Positions 17,700-27,519 of a stretch of DNA of 45,280 nucleotides are shown in pieces. The stretch covers positions 1-45,280 of the forward strand of contig CAJOJG010000021.1 of the NCBI GenBank assembly GCA_905234655.1, given 5' to 3'. The notes under the pieces are model-generated. The model had not been told where the DNA came from and ran no database searches. It saw only the letters and a list, made by a program, of their open reading frames with translations. The stretch's first letter is position 1. Each line of letters begins with the position of its first letter. Source of the DNA: an uncultured Bacteroidales bacterium. GTDB taxonomy: Bacteria; Bacteroidota; Bacteroidia; Bacteroidales; UBA3824. The position numbers and the translations under genes are program-made.

Positions 17700-18968
17700 T
17701 TACGCAATATTTTTTTTGTCCTGCCTTTTGTCGGTGTGCAGCACGACATACGACGCGTATGCAACAAGCGACAAGAAGAACACAGCAGGCACGATGTACG
17801 ACATCTGCGCGTTAAAAATCCGCGCCAAAAATCCTTGTAACGGCGGCAGCACGGCACCGCCGGAAATCATCATGACGAGTATCGCGCCGCCGGTCTGCAT
17901 GTCGTTGCCAGTGCCGTCGAGGGCGATGCCGTATATCGTGGCGAACATGAGCGACATCATGCACGACAGCCCTATAAGCGAAACCACCACGACAATCCCG
18001 CTGCCAAATACAACGGCAAGCGACAGGAGCAGCGAGCCTATCGTGGCGAAGACAAAAAGTTTCTGGTAGCGGTAGTATTTCATCAGCCATGAGAACAGGA
18101 AGCGCGACGCCGCGAAACAAATCATCGACCAGTTGAACAGCATGTCCGAATCATATCCGCCCTGCTCGTCAATGGCCTGCGACGTAAAAGCCCACACGCA
18201 AGTCTGCGCACCGACGTAGATGAACATCGCCACCGAGCCCAACTTAAAGTCTATGTTTGATCCAAGACGGCGGAGCGAGCGCGTGATAGCCGACCTGCGG
18301 CGGCCGACCATGACGGACTCGATGCTCGGGAAGTTGACGAACATGAACACCACGAGGAACACAAGGAGTATCTCCCCCACCCCGGCGTACAACATCGTTA
18401 TCGAATCGAGTTCCTCGCGGATGACCTCGGGATTGTTCTGTGTCGCGCCGACGGAATTGATGTTGCCATTGATAAGCGTCCGGCTGATTAATATGCCGAG
18501 CAGTGAGCCGAGCGGATTGAACGACTGAGCCAAACTAAGATTCCTCACGCCGTCGTCGTGAGTCGGCGCGTTGATGATGATATACGGGTTTGCGATTGTC
18601 TCCAGCACAGCACAGCCACACGCCATGACATATATCGCTATTAAATATGCAATGTAACTCTCCATGCTCGCCGCCGGGTAGAACAGCAATGCGCCGACGG
18701 CATAGAATCCAAGACCCACCAAAACCGTGTTTTTATAGGAGTGGCGGTAAAGGTACATGACGGCTGGTAGCACGGCGAAGAAGTAGGCGACATAGAACGC
18801 CGACTTGATGACCGTCTCCTGTATGTCGGACATTCCGAGGATACGCTTGAAGTCTTGGAGCAACGTGCCGGTCATGTTATATGCCAATCCCCACATGGAG
18901 AACATCACGGCGAGCATCACAAACGCCGTCCCCAATATGCCACGAGGCTTGTCGTTAGATTCAATCAT
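17700..18968 (-). CDS. FHS-family (FucP-like) sugar:H+ symporter
   Basis: 422 residues and about 12 membrane helices. Fucose-galactose-glucose:H+ symporter features are visible: MFSMWGLAYNMTGTLL in helix 1, YLYRHSYKNTVLVGLGFYA, ACGCAVLETIANPYI in helix 4 and LSLAQSFNPLGSLLG in helix 5. It imports a hexose or deoxyhexose across the inner membrane. The usual asparagine and glutamate (N, E) of the FucP substrate path are present (LETIANPYI). It starts 29 bp after the chemoreceptor stop codon on the same strand, so the two are probably co-transcribed. Confidence 0.9.
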   Translation of the reverse strand: MIESNDKPRGILGTAFVMLAVMFSMWGLAYNMTGTLLQDFKRILGMSDIQETVIKSAFYVAYFFAVLPAVMYLYRHSYKNTVLVGLGFYAVGALLFYPAASMESYIAYLIAIYVMACGCAVLETIANPYIIINAPTHDDGVRNLSLAQSFNPLGSLLGILISRTLINGNINSVGATQNNPEVIREELDSITMLYAGVGEILLVFLVVFMFVNFPSIESVMVGRRRSAITRSLRRLGSNIDFKLGSVAMFIYVGAQTCVWAFTSQAIDEQGGYDSDMLFNWSMICFAASRFLFSWLMKYYRYQKLFVFATIGSLLLSLAVVFGSGIVVVVSLIGLSCMMSLMFATIYGIALDGTGNDMQTGGAILVMMISGGAVLPPLQGFLARIFNAQMSYIVPAVFFLSLVAYASYVVLHTDKRQDKKNIA

Positions 18969-18997
18969 GGTCAGCTGAATTTGATTATGTTTTGACG

Positions 18998-20794
18998 CTA
19001 AATCCTGAAGAACTTAATCATGTCCACCAAATCCTCCGACATGTCCTCAAGACTTTGGCAATGGTCGGCGACTTGCTGGCTGAGCGAGGCGACATGCTGG
19101 GTGCTTGTGTTGAAATTCTGCACGCCGGAATTGATGTGGTTGGCATTAGCCGCCTGCTCGCTGCTCGCCGATGCAATTTCCTTCACGAGCAACGTCGTGC
19201 GTTCTATCTCCGGAAGCACGAGCGAGAACGCATCGCCAGTCTGATTGGCGACACGTTGACCTTCAGAACTTACAACGTCAATATCCCTCGCCGCGACGGC
19301 GCAATTCTCGGCAAGTTTCCTGACCTCGGCGGCGACGACCGCAAAGCCCTTGCCATGCTCGCCGGCACGTGCAGCCTCGACCGCGGCATTAAGGGCGAGG
19401 ATATTGGTCTGGAACGCAATCTCGTCAATGAACGATATTTTGGACGCGATTTCGGTCATCATCTTGACGGTCTGGGTCGCAGCGTCCATACATTCCTTAA
19501 TCGTCACACTATTATTATTGGCTATTTTCTCAGTTTCATGGGCATTTTCGCTGTTTTGTTGGATACTTGCGGCGATTTCCTCTACGGACGAGGATATTTC
19601 CTCGGCGGACGACGCCTGGTTATTGGCATTCTCGCTCATCTCGCGGCCGGCAAGGTTCATCATCTTTGAAAATTCGGAAATGCGGCCCGCCATGTCGGTT
19701 ATGTTGCCGACGATGCCCTTCAGATTGTCATTCAAAGTATAAAGCGCGTTACGGAACTGGCTGATTTCGTCCGAGCCGTTAGAGGGCGTAAGACTTTGTC
19801 CGAGATTGCCTTCCGAAATCTCAGTGACAGTATGGATGCCATCGCGGATTGGGTTGACAATCTTGGACATGATAATGCGGCTGATAAGGTATATCAGCAC
19901 AATCGATACCAAAATTCCGATGCCGATGACCATCCTCGTAAGGAACAGCCTGTCCTGTATGTCTTCGGCGGTAGACCATACCATGCGTTCCGCCTTGCTC
20001 TGAATCATCACGCTGTAGTCATACACGACATAACTCAACGAGTCCACAGCCTCCATGGTGTCGAAGGCATTGTTGTTATTGTCCACAAAGCTCTTGGCGA
20101 CAGCGACATACCCTTCATACAACGGACTTATCGAATTGAACTCGGACTGTGACGCATACCTTTTCACGTATGCAAACGCTGAGGCTGCCTCGTCGAGTTC
20201 GTCATTATTGTCCACACGCCCGGTCTCGTCCCTCTTGACTGCCGCACGGAGATGGTCGAGCGTCTTCTCGGCGTAAAATTTTGCCTGGAAGTTGTCCAAC
20301 GCCTCTACCTTTTCCCGCCAACTTTCCACAAGCGAATTGAGCCTTTCAGTCTCTTCAAGGCTGCTGACCTTCAAGGCATAAGCCTTCTTATAGCCGTCTT
20401 TCATCTGGAAAAGCACAGCCTTAGTTTTCGAAACGGTTTGAAGCGCGTCACGGTCTGCACCGCCATTCTCAGAAATGAGAGTGGACAATGAGTCGCAAGT
20501 CTTTATCGCATAGTCAAAAGAAGCCATGTCCTCGTCCACGTCGGTCTCCTCATGCTTCATGACAAAATACTGGATGCTGACGTCGGCATCATTGGAGGTC
20601 TCGTCGATGGTCTCGGCATACTTCAACTCCTGGAGCATGTAGTACCTCAACTCCCAAGCCTGGCTATTAATCACTGTAGTTCGTATGAAAACTATAACAC
20701 CGACTAACACCAACGGCAAGATTATCAATACGATTGCCGACAAAATCTGTGTCCTGAGCGACCTGTCGGTTATAATTCCTTTATTTTTACTCAT
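18998..20794 (-). CDS. Methyl-accepting chemotaxis protein
   Basis: 598 residues from ATG 20794. Transmembrane helix 1 is at about 17-39, then a helical, acidic periplasmic sensor of about 245 residues (four-helix-bundle type), helix 2 at about 287-307, a HAMP linker, and the signalling hairpin (about 370-590). The tip [23 protein letters not shown] is near perfect for the CheA/CheW contact region. There is no C-terminal pentapeptide tether. No cheA, cheW or flagellar gene is in the window, and chemoreceptors are uncommon in gut Bacteroidales. It may control something other than swimming, or serve a chemotaxis set elsewhere. Co-transcription with a sugar permease hints at a carbohydrate signal. 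Confidence 0.93.
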   Translation of the reverse strand: MSKNKGIITDRSLRTQILSAIVLIILPLVLVGVIVFIRTTVINSQAWELRYYMLQELKYAETIDETSNDADVSIQYFVMKHEETDVDEDMASFDYAIKTCDSLSTLISENGGADRDALQTVSKTKAVLFQMKDGYKKAYALKVSSLEETERLNSLVESWREKVEALDNFQAKFYAEKTLDHLRAAVKRDETGRVDNNDELDEAASAFAYVKRYASQSEFNSISPLYEGYVAVAKSFVDNNNNAFDTMEAVDSLSYVVYDYSVMIQSKAERMVWSTAEDIQDRLFLTRMVIGIGILVSIVLIYLISRIIMSKIVNPIRDGIHTVTEISEGNLGQSLTPSNGSDEISQFRNALYTLNDNLKGIVGNITDMAGRISEFSKMMNLAGREMSENANNQASSAEEISSSVEEIAASIQQNSENAHETEKIANNNSVTIKECMDAATQTVKMMTEIASKISFIDEIAFQTNILALNAAVEAARAGEHGKGFAVVAAEVRKLAENCAVAARDIDVVSSEGQRVANQTGDAFSLVLPEIERTTLLVKEIASASSEQAANANHINSGVQNFNTSTQHVASLSQQVADHCQSLEDMSEDLVDMIKFFRI

Positions 20795-20827
20795 TTTCAC
20801 TAACTTGTTTGCATTTTATTCAAACGA

Positions 20828-20857
20828 CAAATATAAACATTATTTTCTAATCCACAA
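20828..20857 (-). promoter_or_regulatory. Promoter of the chemoreceptor/permease operon
   Basis: TTG (20855-20857, minus strand), a 19-bp spacer and TATATTTG (20828-20835) lie 33 bp upstream of ATG 20794. The rest of the 20795-21041 gap is AT-rich and holds only this and the divergent promoter. Confidence 0.65.
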
Positions 20858-20983
20858 CTCAAAAAATATACCAAATGAAAAAAAATTTTGAAGGTCAGCA
20901 AAAGCACAACGAACTACAAATCAACGCACTAACAAAACATAAACCCTAATTGTCGCAACAAATCATTGGAAAATTATCTAAAT

Positions 20984-21015
20984 TTTGTTGTATTAAGAAA
21001 AAACATATATCTTTA
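20984..21015 (+). promoter_or_regulatory. Promoter of the SusR-like regulator
   Basis: TTTG at 20984-20987, a 20-bp spacer and TATCTTTA at 21008-21015 (last base off consensus) precede ATG 21042 by 26 bp. The TTTGAT direct repeat found at the susC and amylase promoters is not present here. Confidence 0.55.
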
Positions 21016-21041
21016 CGCCGTAAAAATCCAAAACTGTCACT

Positions 21042-22613
21042 ATGAAAATACTCAAACTAATTCTTTTGATGATAATCGCCTCGCTTGGCGCAAATGCCCA
21101 GGATTATACAAAGCTTGACGCAATCATCAGCGACTTCAACAAAATAATCACGAACAAACAGAACCGCATCGCCGTCTTGTCGGAGGGCGAGAAAAACTAT
21201 GGCTTTAACGACCGGCTCTATGCCGAGTACATGTCGTTCAAGTATGATTCTGCCTATAAGTATATCACTGACAACCTCAAACTTGTAGAGAACTCGTCCG
21301 ACAGGGAGAAACTGTATGACTGCCTTCTCAAATATGTACACATCCTTGCCGTAGCCGGCCACTTCCAGGAGGCGACCGCAGAGTTGATGAAAATAAACCC
21401 GGACTCCGCTTCCAACAACCAGAAGACCGCGTATTACGCCAAGAAAGCCGACCTGTTCCTTTACAACTCTGAATTTACCGAAAATTCGGCAATGTACTCA
21501 CAGATGAGGGACAGCACGATGTACTACCACAAAAAAATCATCGAATACGCCGACCAAAATAGTTTTGAGTACGCATTTTCTGACGCTGTTATAGCCTCCG
21601 AAAATCACGACTTCAAGAATGCAGAAAAAATCCTCCTCAAATACCTCGACAACAACAAACCCGACAGCCGGACTTATTCGATAATAATCAGCACATTGGC
21701 TTTTTATTGCCAAATGGACGGCGACATGGTCAATGCTGAAAAATACTACCTACTTTCAGCCGAGAACGACCTCGAAAATGCAATCATCGAAAACAGTAGC
21801 CTCAGACACCTTGCCGAAATCCTGTTTGACAAGGGCGACTACAGCCGCGCTTTCAACTATCTCATGGCATGTTCCGACTGCGCCAACTTCTACGGCTCGC
21901 GTCTTCGCAACGTCCAGATAGCCAGTATATTGAATAAAATCATCACTTCTTACGCCGACCAGAAGAAAGATGTGTATAAAAGGACGCTGATTTTCCTTGT
22001 CCTAATATCCATCATAGCCGCCGCGCTCGTATTCCTGACGATTAAAATCATAAAGAAAAACAAAAGCTACGCCATTGCAAACCATCGCATTACAGTAATG
22101 AACAAGGAACTCGACACCGCGATGCTCCAACTAAAAGACGCCAATGCTTCGCTCCACGAATCCAACAAAATCAAGGACGAATACATCGGGCGTTTCATGG
22201 AAGTATGTTCCAGAATAATAGAAAATTACAGTCAGAAACACGCCACAATCAACAAACTCGCCCGTGAAAAAAAGATGGCGGAACTATACGCCGAAATCAA
22301 GAAAGAGGACCTAATCAACGACAGCACAAAACTCTTCTACGACAATTTTGACGAGGCCTTCCTCAACCTTTTCCCCGACTTCAACGAGAATGTCAACCGC
22401 CTGCTTAAGCCTGATTCCCAAATCAATGTAAAGGAAGGCTCTTTGACCACAGAACTCCGCATCCTCGCGCTGCTGAGGTTGGGTTTTACAGACAACAAGC
22501 AAATCGCCTCCATCCTCCGCTCCTCAATCACGACAATCTACACTTACAGGTCCAAAATCCGTTCAAAGGCTGTGGATAAGGACACATTCGAGGAGACTGT
22601 GGCGGCATTATGA
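21042..22613 (+). CDS. SusR-like membrane-spanning transcriptional regulator (DUF6377-type, TPR + HTH)
   Basis: 523 residues. A signal peptide (1-19, ending GANA) is followed by about 290 periplasmic residues of helical, TPR-like repeats, one membrane helix (about 315-337, LIFLVLISIIAAALVFL), a coiled coil, and a cytoplasmic C-terminus. The last 55 residues (about 471-523) form a LuxR-like helix-turn-helix: ELRILALLRLGFTDNKQIA then SITTIYTYRSKIRSKA. This is the layout of SusR, the maltose-sensing activator of the Bacteroides sus genes: ligand bound in the periplasm, DNA bound at the inner membrane. It converges on the amylase gene of a starch locus, so it is the likely activator of that locus. 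Which DUF number applies should be checked by profile search. Confidence 0.82.
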   Translation: MKILKLILLMIIASLGANAQDYTKLDAIISDFNKIITNKQNRIAVLSEGEKNYGFNDRLYAEYMSFKYDSAYKYITDNLKLVENSSDREKLYDCLLKYVHILAVAGHFQEATAELMKINPDSASNNQKTAYYAKKADLFLYNSEFTENSAMYSQMRDSTMYYHKKIIEYADQNSFEYAFSDAVIASENHDFKNAEKILLKYLDNNKPDSRTYSIIISTLAFYCQMDGDMVNAEKYYLLSAENDLENAIIENSSLRHLAEILFDKGDYSRAFNYLMACSDCANFYGSRLRNVQIASILNKIITSYADQKKDVYKRTLIFLVLISIIAAALVFLTIKIIKKNKSYAIANHRITVMNKELDTAMLQLKDANASLHESNKIKDEYIGRFMEVCSRIIENYSQKHATINKLAREKKMAELYAEIKKEDLINDSTKLFYDNFDEAFLNLFPDFNENVNRLLKPDSQINVKEGSLTTELRILALLRLGFTDNKQIASILRSSITTIYTYRSKIRSKAVDKDTFEETVAAL

Positions 22614-22643
22614 AAAAGGGACGCACATTTGCACGCGCGTCCC
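22612..22643 (-). terminator. Terminator of the amylase gene
   Basis: On the minus strand GGGACGC (complement of 22637-22643) pairs with GCGTCCC (complement of 22618-22624) across 12 nt, followed by TTTTTC. It lies 28 bp past the amylase stop codon, and its T-run overlaps the stop codon of the convergent regulator gene. Confidence 0.75.
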
Positions 22644-22671
22644 AACATGGAATGAACAATAAAATATAACA

Positions 22672-24102
22672 TTACTTCGCCAGCACCACGAAGCCCTTTT
22701 TGGCAACAGTGAAAGACTGGGTTTCGGCAACTTTTTCCGATGATTGCTCGATGTCGCTGCCGCCGGTGTATTTGGTTGTGTAAACGCCGGGGGTCAAGCC
22801 TGACACAGAGACTGTAATGTCGGACGTGCCGAGGTTGATGATGGTGATTACGGCATTGTTGCCGCTGCCACGGGTGTAGGCGAATGTCTGAGAGTTGTCG
22901 GTCTTATTGACAACAATCGCCGCGTCCTCGGTCAGAGCTGGATTGGAGTGTTTTATTTTTGCAATATTCTTGATGATATTGAACATCTTTTCATCTTTGT
23001 CGCTCCACTTGATTTTTGTGTCGTTGAAATAATCGAGGATTTGCTTGCCGCCTGCTTCCTGTCCGTTGTAAACGAGCGGCATGCCTTTGAATGTGAAAAT
23101 CAACGCTGTGAGCGGATAGACATTTTCGCCGTAAATGTCCGAAATCAGATGCCCGCCGTCGTTGTAGTTCTGGTCGTGGTTAGTGAGGTAAATCATGCGG
23201 GTTATGGGCTTGATAGTCTCGGTGGCGGAGAGCATGCTTTCACAGACTTTTTGGAGCGACGAGCCGCTGATGCCCTTGCCGACGGTCTTATAGAGCCCGC
23301 TTTCTTGGAAATCCCACGCATAGTCGTATTCAAACCCTGTGGTTACAAGTCCACGGTTGTTAGAATTGGTCAAGTCGCCTTCAGCAAGAAATGTGATTGT
23401 CTTGCCCGCCTTGTGGTTCTTTACTTCGGGGATTGCAGCCGCCCAGTAGGTTGCCGGAATTTCGGGCGAACTTACATAATCACAGCGGAATCCATCTACG
23501 TCAGCCTCATCGACCCAGAATTTCAGGCAGTCGGTCATCGCCGCCGCGAGGTCGGGGTTGGAGTAGTCGAGCTGATAGACATCGCCGTAGTTGTTTGGGT
23601 GTACCATGCTTCCATTCTTGGTTTTGTAGTATTCGGGGTTTGAAGTAACCCATTTAGCGTCGGTCGCGGTGTGGTTTGGCACCCAGTCGAGCCATACCTC
23701 CATGCCGAGAGTGTGAGCCTTTGAGACGAAGGCCTTGAGGTCGGCGATTGAACCGTATTGCGGGTTTGTCGCCTTGAAGTCTGTGGCGGCGTAGGGGCTG
23801 TTGATTCCGCCACCACGCGGATAGATTGGCATGAGCCACACGATGTCGATGCCGAGGTCCTTCAAGTCCTGGAGCTTTTCTCCGGCGGCATTGAATGTGC
23901 CTTCGGTCGTGAACGAACCTGTGTTGAGTTCGTAGATTACGTGGTTCCTGCCAGTGGCGACAGGGAAGGCGTCGCCAGTTTCAGCGTCCTGCTGTTCCTG
24001 ATTGTTGGTGTCGATAATCTCCGACACGCTGTCGTTGTCCTTGTTGCAAGCGCATGATGAAATCAGCAGCGCAATAGCAAAGATTGAAAAGATTTTTTTC
24101 AT
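22672..24102 (-). CDS. Outer-membrane alpha-amylase lipoprotein, GH13 (SusG-like)
   Basis: 476 residues from ATG 24102. The signal MKKIFSIFAIALLISSC has a lipobox, and the acidic residues just after it (CNKDNDS) may be a surface-export signal. The GH13 regions are complete: DWVPNHT (region I), nucleophile D208 in GFRCDY, acid/base E241 in FLAEGDL, and D310 in LTNHDQN. A C-terminal beta domain ends the protein. It should cut starch or maltooligosaccharides at the cell surface for SusC/D import. It is smaller than SusG (about 690 residues) and appears to lack an inserted starch-binding module. It has its own promoter, separated from susCDE by a terminator. Confidence 0.92.
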   Translation of the reverse strand: MKKIFSIFAIALLISSCACNKDNDSVSEIIDTNNQEQQDAETGDAFPVATGRNHVIYELNTGSFTTEGTFNAAGEKLQDLKDLGIDIVWLMPIYPRGGGINSPYAATDFKATNPQYGSIADLKAFVSKAHTLGMEVWLDWVPNHTATDAKWVTSNPEYYKTKNGSMVHPNNYGDVYQLDYSNPDLAAAMTDCLKFWVDEADVDGFRCDYVSSPEIPATYWAAAIPEVKNHKAGKTITFLAEGDLTNSNNRGLVTTGFEYDYAWDFQESGLYKTVGKGISGSSLQKVCESMLSATETIKPITRMIYLTNHDQNYNDGGHLISDIYGENVYPLTALIFTFKGMPLVYNGQEAGGKQILDYFNDTKIKWSDKDEKMFNIIKNIAKIKHSNPALTEDAAIVVNKTDNSQTFAYTRGSGNNAVITIINLGTSDITVSVSGLTPGVYTTKYTGGSDIEQSSEKVAETQSFTVAKKGFVVLAK

Positions 24103-24138
24103 AATTACAATAGTTTTTGAGTCCATTAATATTTTTCA

Positions 24139-24170
24139 CAAAATTACGGTCGGAATATGCGTTATGCAAC
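24139..24170 (-). promoter_or_regulatory. Amylase promoter
   Basis: GTTG (24167-24170, minus strand), a 20-bp spacer and TAATTTTG (24139-24146) precede ATG 24102 by 36 bp. The candidate operator abuts the -33 element. Confidence 0.7.
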
Positions 24171-24190
24171 AGCATCAAAGAAAAATCAAA
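24167..24190 (-). promoter_or_regulatory. Candidate activator site: TTTGAT direct repeat upstream of the amylase
   Basis: The minus strand has TTTGAT-N5-TTTGATGC followed by N2-TTG, running straight into the -33 element. Aligned with the region upstream of susC (30687-30710), 20 of 24 positions are identical. Two half-sites 11 bp apart sit on one face of the helix just upstream of the promoter, as expected for a class II activator site. The ATTACACT motif lies 30 bp further upstream (24221-24228). Confidence 0.6.
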
Positions 24191-24273
24191 CCATATGAAA
24201 ATTCTAACATTTTGATTATTAGTGTAATATCATCATAAACCACACCCTGAAATCTAAACTCCATAATACCCAA

Positions 24274-24312
24274 AAAAGAATAATAACGGCCGGAGCTTCA
24301 CAGTCCGACCGT
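24274..24312 (-). terminator. Terminator of the susCDE operon
   Basis: On the minus strand ACGGTCGGA and TCCGGCCGT pair over 9 bp (one G-T) around a 9-nt loop, followed by TATTATTCTTTTTTG. It lies about 80 bp beyond the SusE-like stop codon and isolates the amylase gene. Confidence 0.8.
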
Positions 24313-24391
24313 CATCCTTTATCAAAAACAATTAAATCTACTAAAAAAAAATTTAATCCAATTACACTAAAATTATGAGAATTACTTTATG

Positions 24392-25873
24392 CTAATATTC
24401 TTTTCCGTTCTCGAACTCCACGCCGTCGTAAATCTTCGTATCGCCGCCGTCGGTGGAGATTATTATGTTTGTAGGCAGTATGCCAGGCGTTTTCGTGAAA
24501 GAATAGCCGTAGATGTATTCGCCATTTTCACTGCTTTTGAGTTCGAGTTTGTCGCCCGGCCATGAGCCGGATTCTGTGAATGCGTCGCCGCCAAAGTCGC
24601 CGCCCCATGCCCAGACGTAGTAGTCGCCTTCTGTGTCGGTCTTGAATGTGAAGGTGAGATTTTTCAAAAGTTCGGGGTCAACGGGTTCCACTGGTTCGGG
24701 CTCGGGAAGATTGGCTTTGTTCCATTCGTATGCCTCGTTGTCGGCGAATGGTACGCCGTCGAAGAATTTGACGTCGTTGTCGGTGGAGATAATGAACTGT
24801 TCGGGAACAGCCGCAGCCGTGGCAAAATCATATTCGTAAGTGAATTTGCCGTCATTGCTGCTTGTCAATGTGAGTTTGTCGCCCGGCCAGCCTGCCTCTG
24901 TGAGTTGTCCCAAGCCTTCTGTGTCGTTCCATGCCCAAACGTACAATACAATGTCCTTGTCGGTTTCAACAATCACTTTGCTGCCTGAAACAGAGGCTTT
25001 CACGTATTCGGGCAAGTTGGAGTCGTCGATTGGTTCCGGCTCAGGTTCCGGCTGTGAGGAAGTCTCGCTGTCGATGGTGAAAGTGAGGTCTTCGTTGATT
25101 GTTACATAAACTGATGCGCTGAACACGCCAACAAAGATGTCGTTGATTTGCACGCCTTTGTCATTGTTGTTGGCGATGAGGTGTTCGTTCTTGTTGCCGA
25201 GCTTTTCCTTGATGTCGAAGGCGTAATATGTCTTGCCGTTTACTTCCACTGTTTCCGCCGGTTCCAAGCCTGGCCATGTGCCTATCGCGTCGTTTTCGTC
25301 GCCCCAGGCGTAGAGGCGTACATCGTCCCAGCCGGCGTTGTTGCAGATATAGAACCTTGGATTAGGGTCAACATACTTGATTACGGTAGGCACGGTGATG
25401 GGCTCGGAGGCGAATCCGTCGGCGGGATTAGAGCCCGGGAGGATTAGGACGCGGTATTGGAGGTTGCCTGTCCATGATTTCACCGGGGATGCGAGTTCGG
25501 TGTTCCAGTTGCATACCGCGCTGCAAATTGCGTCGTAATTGACTGTGAACTTGTCTGTGCTGTCGTAGTTTTGCTTTTCGACAGTGGCTGGCGACGAGAA
25601 ATCGCCGTTTTCCATGTCAACTTGAAGCGCGTATTGTGTGCGGTTGTCCTTTGCGCCGAGTGTCACTTCCTGACCATCAACAACAAACTTTCCGGGCGTG
25701 AAATAGAATGTGTACGCCTCCTCGCTGCCGTCGATGGCGTCTGACATAGTTGCGAGAACTGGGGCTGTGCTTGCCTCAATGTCGATTTGCGGCATGTCGT
25801 CGTCCTGCTTCTCACAGGCGGCAAACAAGGTGGCTGCCGCCACGACTGATGAAATATATCTTAATGCTTTCAT
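24392..25873 (-). CDS. SusE/SusF-like outer-membrane starch-binding lipoprotein
   Basis: 493 residues from ATG 25873, giving a lipoprotein signal with lipobox LFAAC. An N-terminal SusE-type immunoglobulin-like domain (about 25-150) is followed by three related starch-binding modules (about 165-265, 290-385 and 400-493). Each has the aromatic pattern of SusE/F and CBM26-like modules: LYAWGDENDAIGTWPG, LYVWAWNDTEG with AGWPGDKL, and YYVWAWGGDFGG with GSWPGDKL. An acidic, proline-rich linker (PEPEPEP) precedes module 2. It holds starch chains at the cell surface for SusC/D and the amylase. It is the last gene of the operon. Confidence 0.88.
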   Translation of the reverse strand: MKALRYISSVVAAATLFAACEKQDDDMPQIDIEASTAPVLATMSDAIDGSEEAYTFYFTPGKFVVDGQEVTLGAKDNRTQYALQVDMENGDFSSPATVEKQNYDSTDKFTVNYDAICSAVCNWNTELASPVKSWTGNLQYRVLILPGSNPADGFASEPITVPTVIKYVDPNPRFYICNNAGWDDVRLYAWGDENDAIGTWPGLEPAETVEVNGKTYYAFDIKEKLGNKNEHLIANNNDKGVQINDIFVGVFSASVYVTINEDLTFTIDSETSSQPEPEPEPIDDSNLPEYVKASVSGSKVIVETDKDIVLYVWAWNDTEGLGQLTEAGWPGDKLTLTSSNDGKFTYEYDFATAAAVPEQFIISTDNDVKFFDGVPFADNEAYEWNKANLPEPEPVEPVDPELLKNLTFTFKTDTEGDYYVWAWGGDFGGDAFTESGSWPGDKLELKSSENGEYIYGYSFTKTPGILPTNIIISTDGGDTKIYDGVEFENGKEY

Positions 25874-25903
25874 TTTATTTTCGTTTTTATAATTGACAAC
25901 TTT

Positions 25904-25945
25904 CAATTTTCAATTTTCAATTTTCAATTTTCAACTCTCAACTCT
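25904..25945. repeat. 7-bp tandem repeat in the susD-susE gap
   Basis: Four perfect CAATTTT units (25904-25931) are followed by two CAACTCT units reaching the susD stop codon. It fills most of the 71-bp gap between the two coding regions and is a likely slippage site. Length changes would alter the intergenic distance, not the proteins. Confidence 0.85.
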
Positions 25946-27498
25946 TAATAACCATCATTCTGTTTGAGGTTTGAATTTGCCGAGACGTCGGTTGATGGCA
26001 ATGGGAACAGGAGGTATTTGCTGTCGATTGAGTTGACTCCCGACACGTTGCCGCCTTTCCAAGCCCATGACTTTGTGAGGAACTTGCCGAAACGGATGAG
26101 ATCGGTGCGGCGGTGTCCTTCCCAATAGAGTTCGCGTGCGCGCTCGTCAAGGAGTTTGTCGGCGTCGATTTCTGAGAGCGAACCGATGTTGTGGCTCTTG
26201 TCTCCAAATGCGCGTTCTTGGATTTGGTTATAGAGACCAACGGCTTTTCCAGCGTCGCCTGCGCCTTTGAGGGCAGTCTCCACATAGAGCAAGTAAGCGT
26301 CAGCAAGGCGGTAGAACGGGAAGTCGGTGTCGGCGAAAGCGGGGTTTGAGCCCGACTGTCCGTCGCGGGTGAGGTTGTTGAATTTCACCACAGTCCATCC
26401 GCTCTTGTATGAGGTGTTGTCTGACATGTCCTGGGTGCGGTCTTCTTTATAGAAGAGTGCGCGTGTGTCGCCCGATTCAAAAATGCTGCTCAAGTCTTGT
26501 GGTGCGCGGTTGCCTTCCCAGCCGTCGTCCACGCCATAAGTAGAAATCTGCATGTCCTTTCCCAATGCGGATTTGATTACAAACGTGGTGCCGCCGAAAC
26601 TCTGAGCATAAAGTCCGTCAAAGATAATCGGGAAGATGATTTCCGACGAAAGGTTGTTGTCGGCGTTGAAATTGTGTTGGTAGTTGGGTTCCAGAATGTA
26701 TCCGCCGTTGTCGATGATGTCCGCAAGGTGTGTCGCTGCGTCGGCGTAATGGTCGCCTTGTCCATACACTTCGGCGTTGATGTAGAGGTTTGCCAGAACC
26801 ATCTCCGCTACGTATTTGTTTACTTTGCCATAGTTGGCTGTTGACTTTTCGGGCAATGCGCCGGATGCAATGACGTCTTTGAGTTCCGATTCTATCCACT
26901 GGAAGAAATACGCCCTGCCTTGCTGTTCGGGAAGGTATGCGCCAATGCCCGAATTTTCGTCGGTGAATGGAATGTTTCCGTACAAATCCATCAGCACATA
27001 GTAACTGAACGCACGCAAAACCCTCGCCTCGGCGCGGTATTCGCTCATCTTGCCGCCGTCGTCGGATGTGGAATGAAGAAACTCGTTGCAAAATGCGATG
27101 TTTACATATAGGCGGTCGTAGTTGAGCATTATGAAACGGTTTGTCGGGCCCCAGTTGCTGTAGTTGAGACCATTGAGAGCCTCATCGCCCCAGCTGCACT
27201 TTGCCTCGTCGGAGGAGAGTTCCTGAAGATTCCAGTAGGAGCGGATGAAAGTGGCCTCGCCCTGGTCTGCACCCACAATGTCGTTGGCGTCGCTGTTGCC
27301 GGGGCCGTCCTGTCCGTTGATGGCGAATGCGGAATAAATCTTCGCAAGGAAACATTCTGCCGCAGTGTCGTTGTTCCACGCGGTGGCGGAAGTTACCACA
27401 GATGGTGTGAGCGGCTCTACGTCCAAGTCGTTGACACAGGCTTCGAATAACATTCCCGAAACCAACGCCGCTGATATGATGATATTATGCTTTTTCAT
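25945..27498 (-). CDS. susD: SusD/RagB-family nutrient-binding outer-membrane lipoprotein
   Basis: 517 residues with a lipoprotein signal (cysteine 21 in LFEACVNDLD). The SusD fold is clear: an N-terminal SusD-like helical part (YNRLYVNIAFCNEFL-type, here YDRLYVNIAFCNEFL), RAEARVLRAFSYYVLMDLYGNIPF, and the C-terminal signature LLDERARELYWEGHRRTDLIRFGKF. It forms the lid on SusC and captures glycan. It follows susC by 21 bp. Context (SusE-like binder, GH13) points to maltooligosaccharides. Confidence 0.95.
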   Translation of the reverse strand: MKKHNIIISAALVSGMLFEACVNDLDVEPLTPSVVTSATAWNNDTAAECFLAKIYSAFAINGQDGPGNSDANDIVGADQGEATFIRSYWNLQELSSDEAKCSWGDEALNGLNYSNWGPTNRFIMLNYDRLYVNIAFCNEFLHSTSDDGGKMSEYRAEARVLRAFSYYVLMDLYGNIPFTDENSGIGAYLPEQQGRAYFFQWIESELKDVIASGALPEKSTANYGKVNKYVAEMVLANLYINAEVYGQGDHYADAATHLADIIDNGGYILEPNYQHNFNADNNLSSEIIFPIIFDGLYAQSFGGTTFVIKSALGKDMQISTYGVDDGWEGNRAPQDLSSIFESGDTRALFYKEDRTQDMSDNTSYKSGWTVVKFNNLTRDGQSGSNPAFADTDFPFYRLADAYLLYVETALKGAGDAGKAVGLYNQIQERAFGDKSHNIGSLSEIDADKLLDERARELYWEGHRRTDLIRFGKFLTKSWAWKGGNVSGVNSIDSKYLLFPLPSTDVSANSNLKQNDGY

Positions 27499-27519
27499 GA
27501 TATTATGTTGTTCTTAGGG

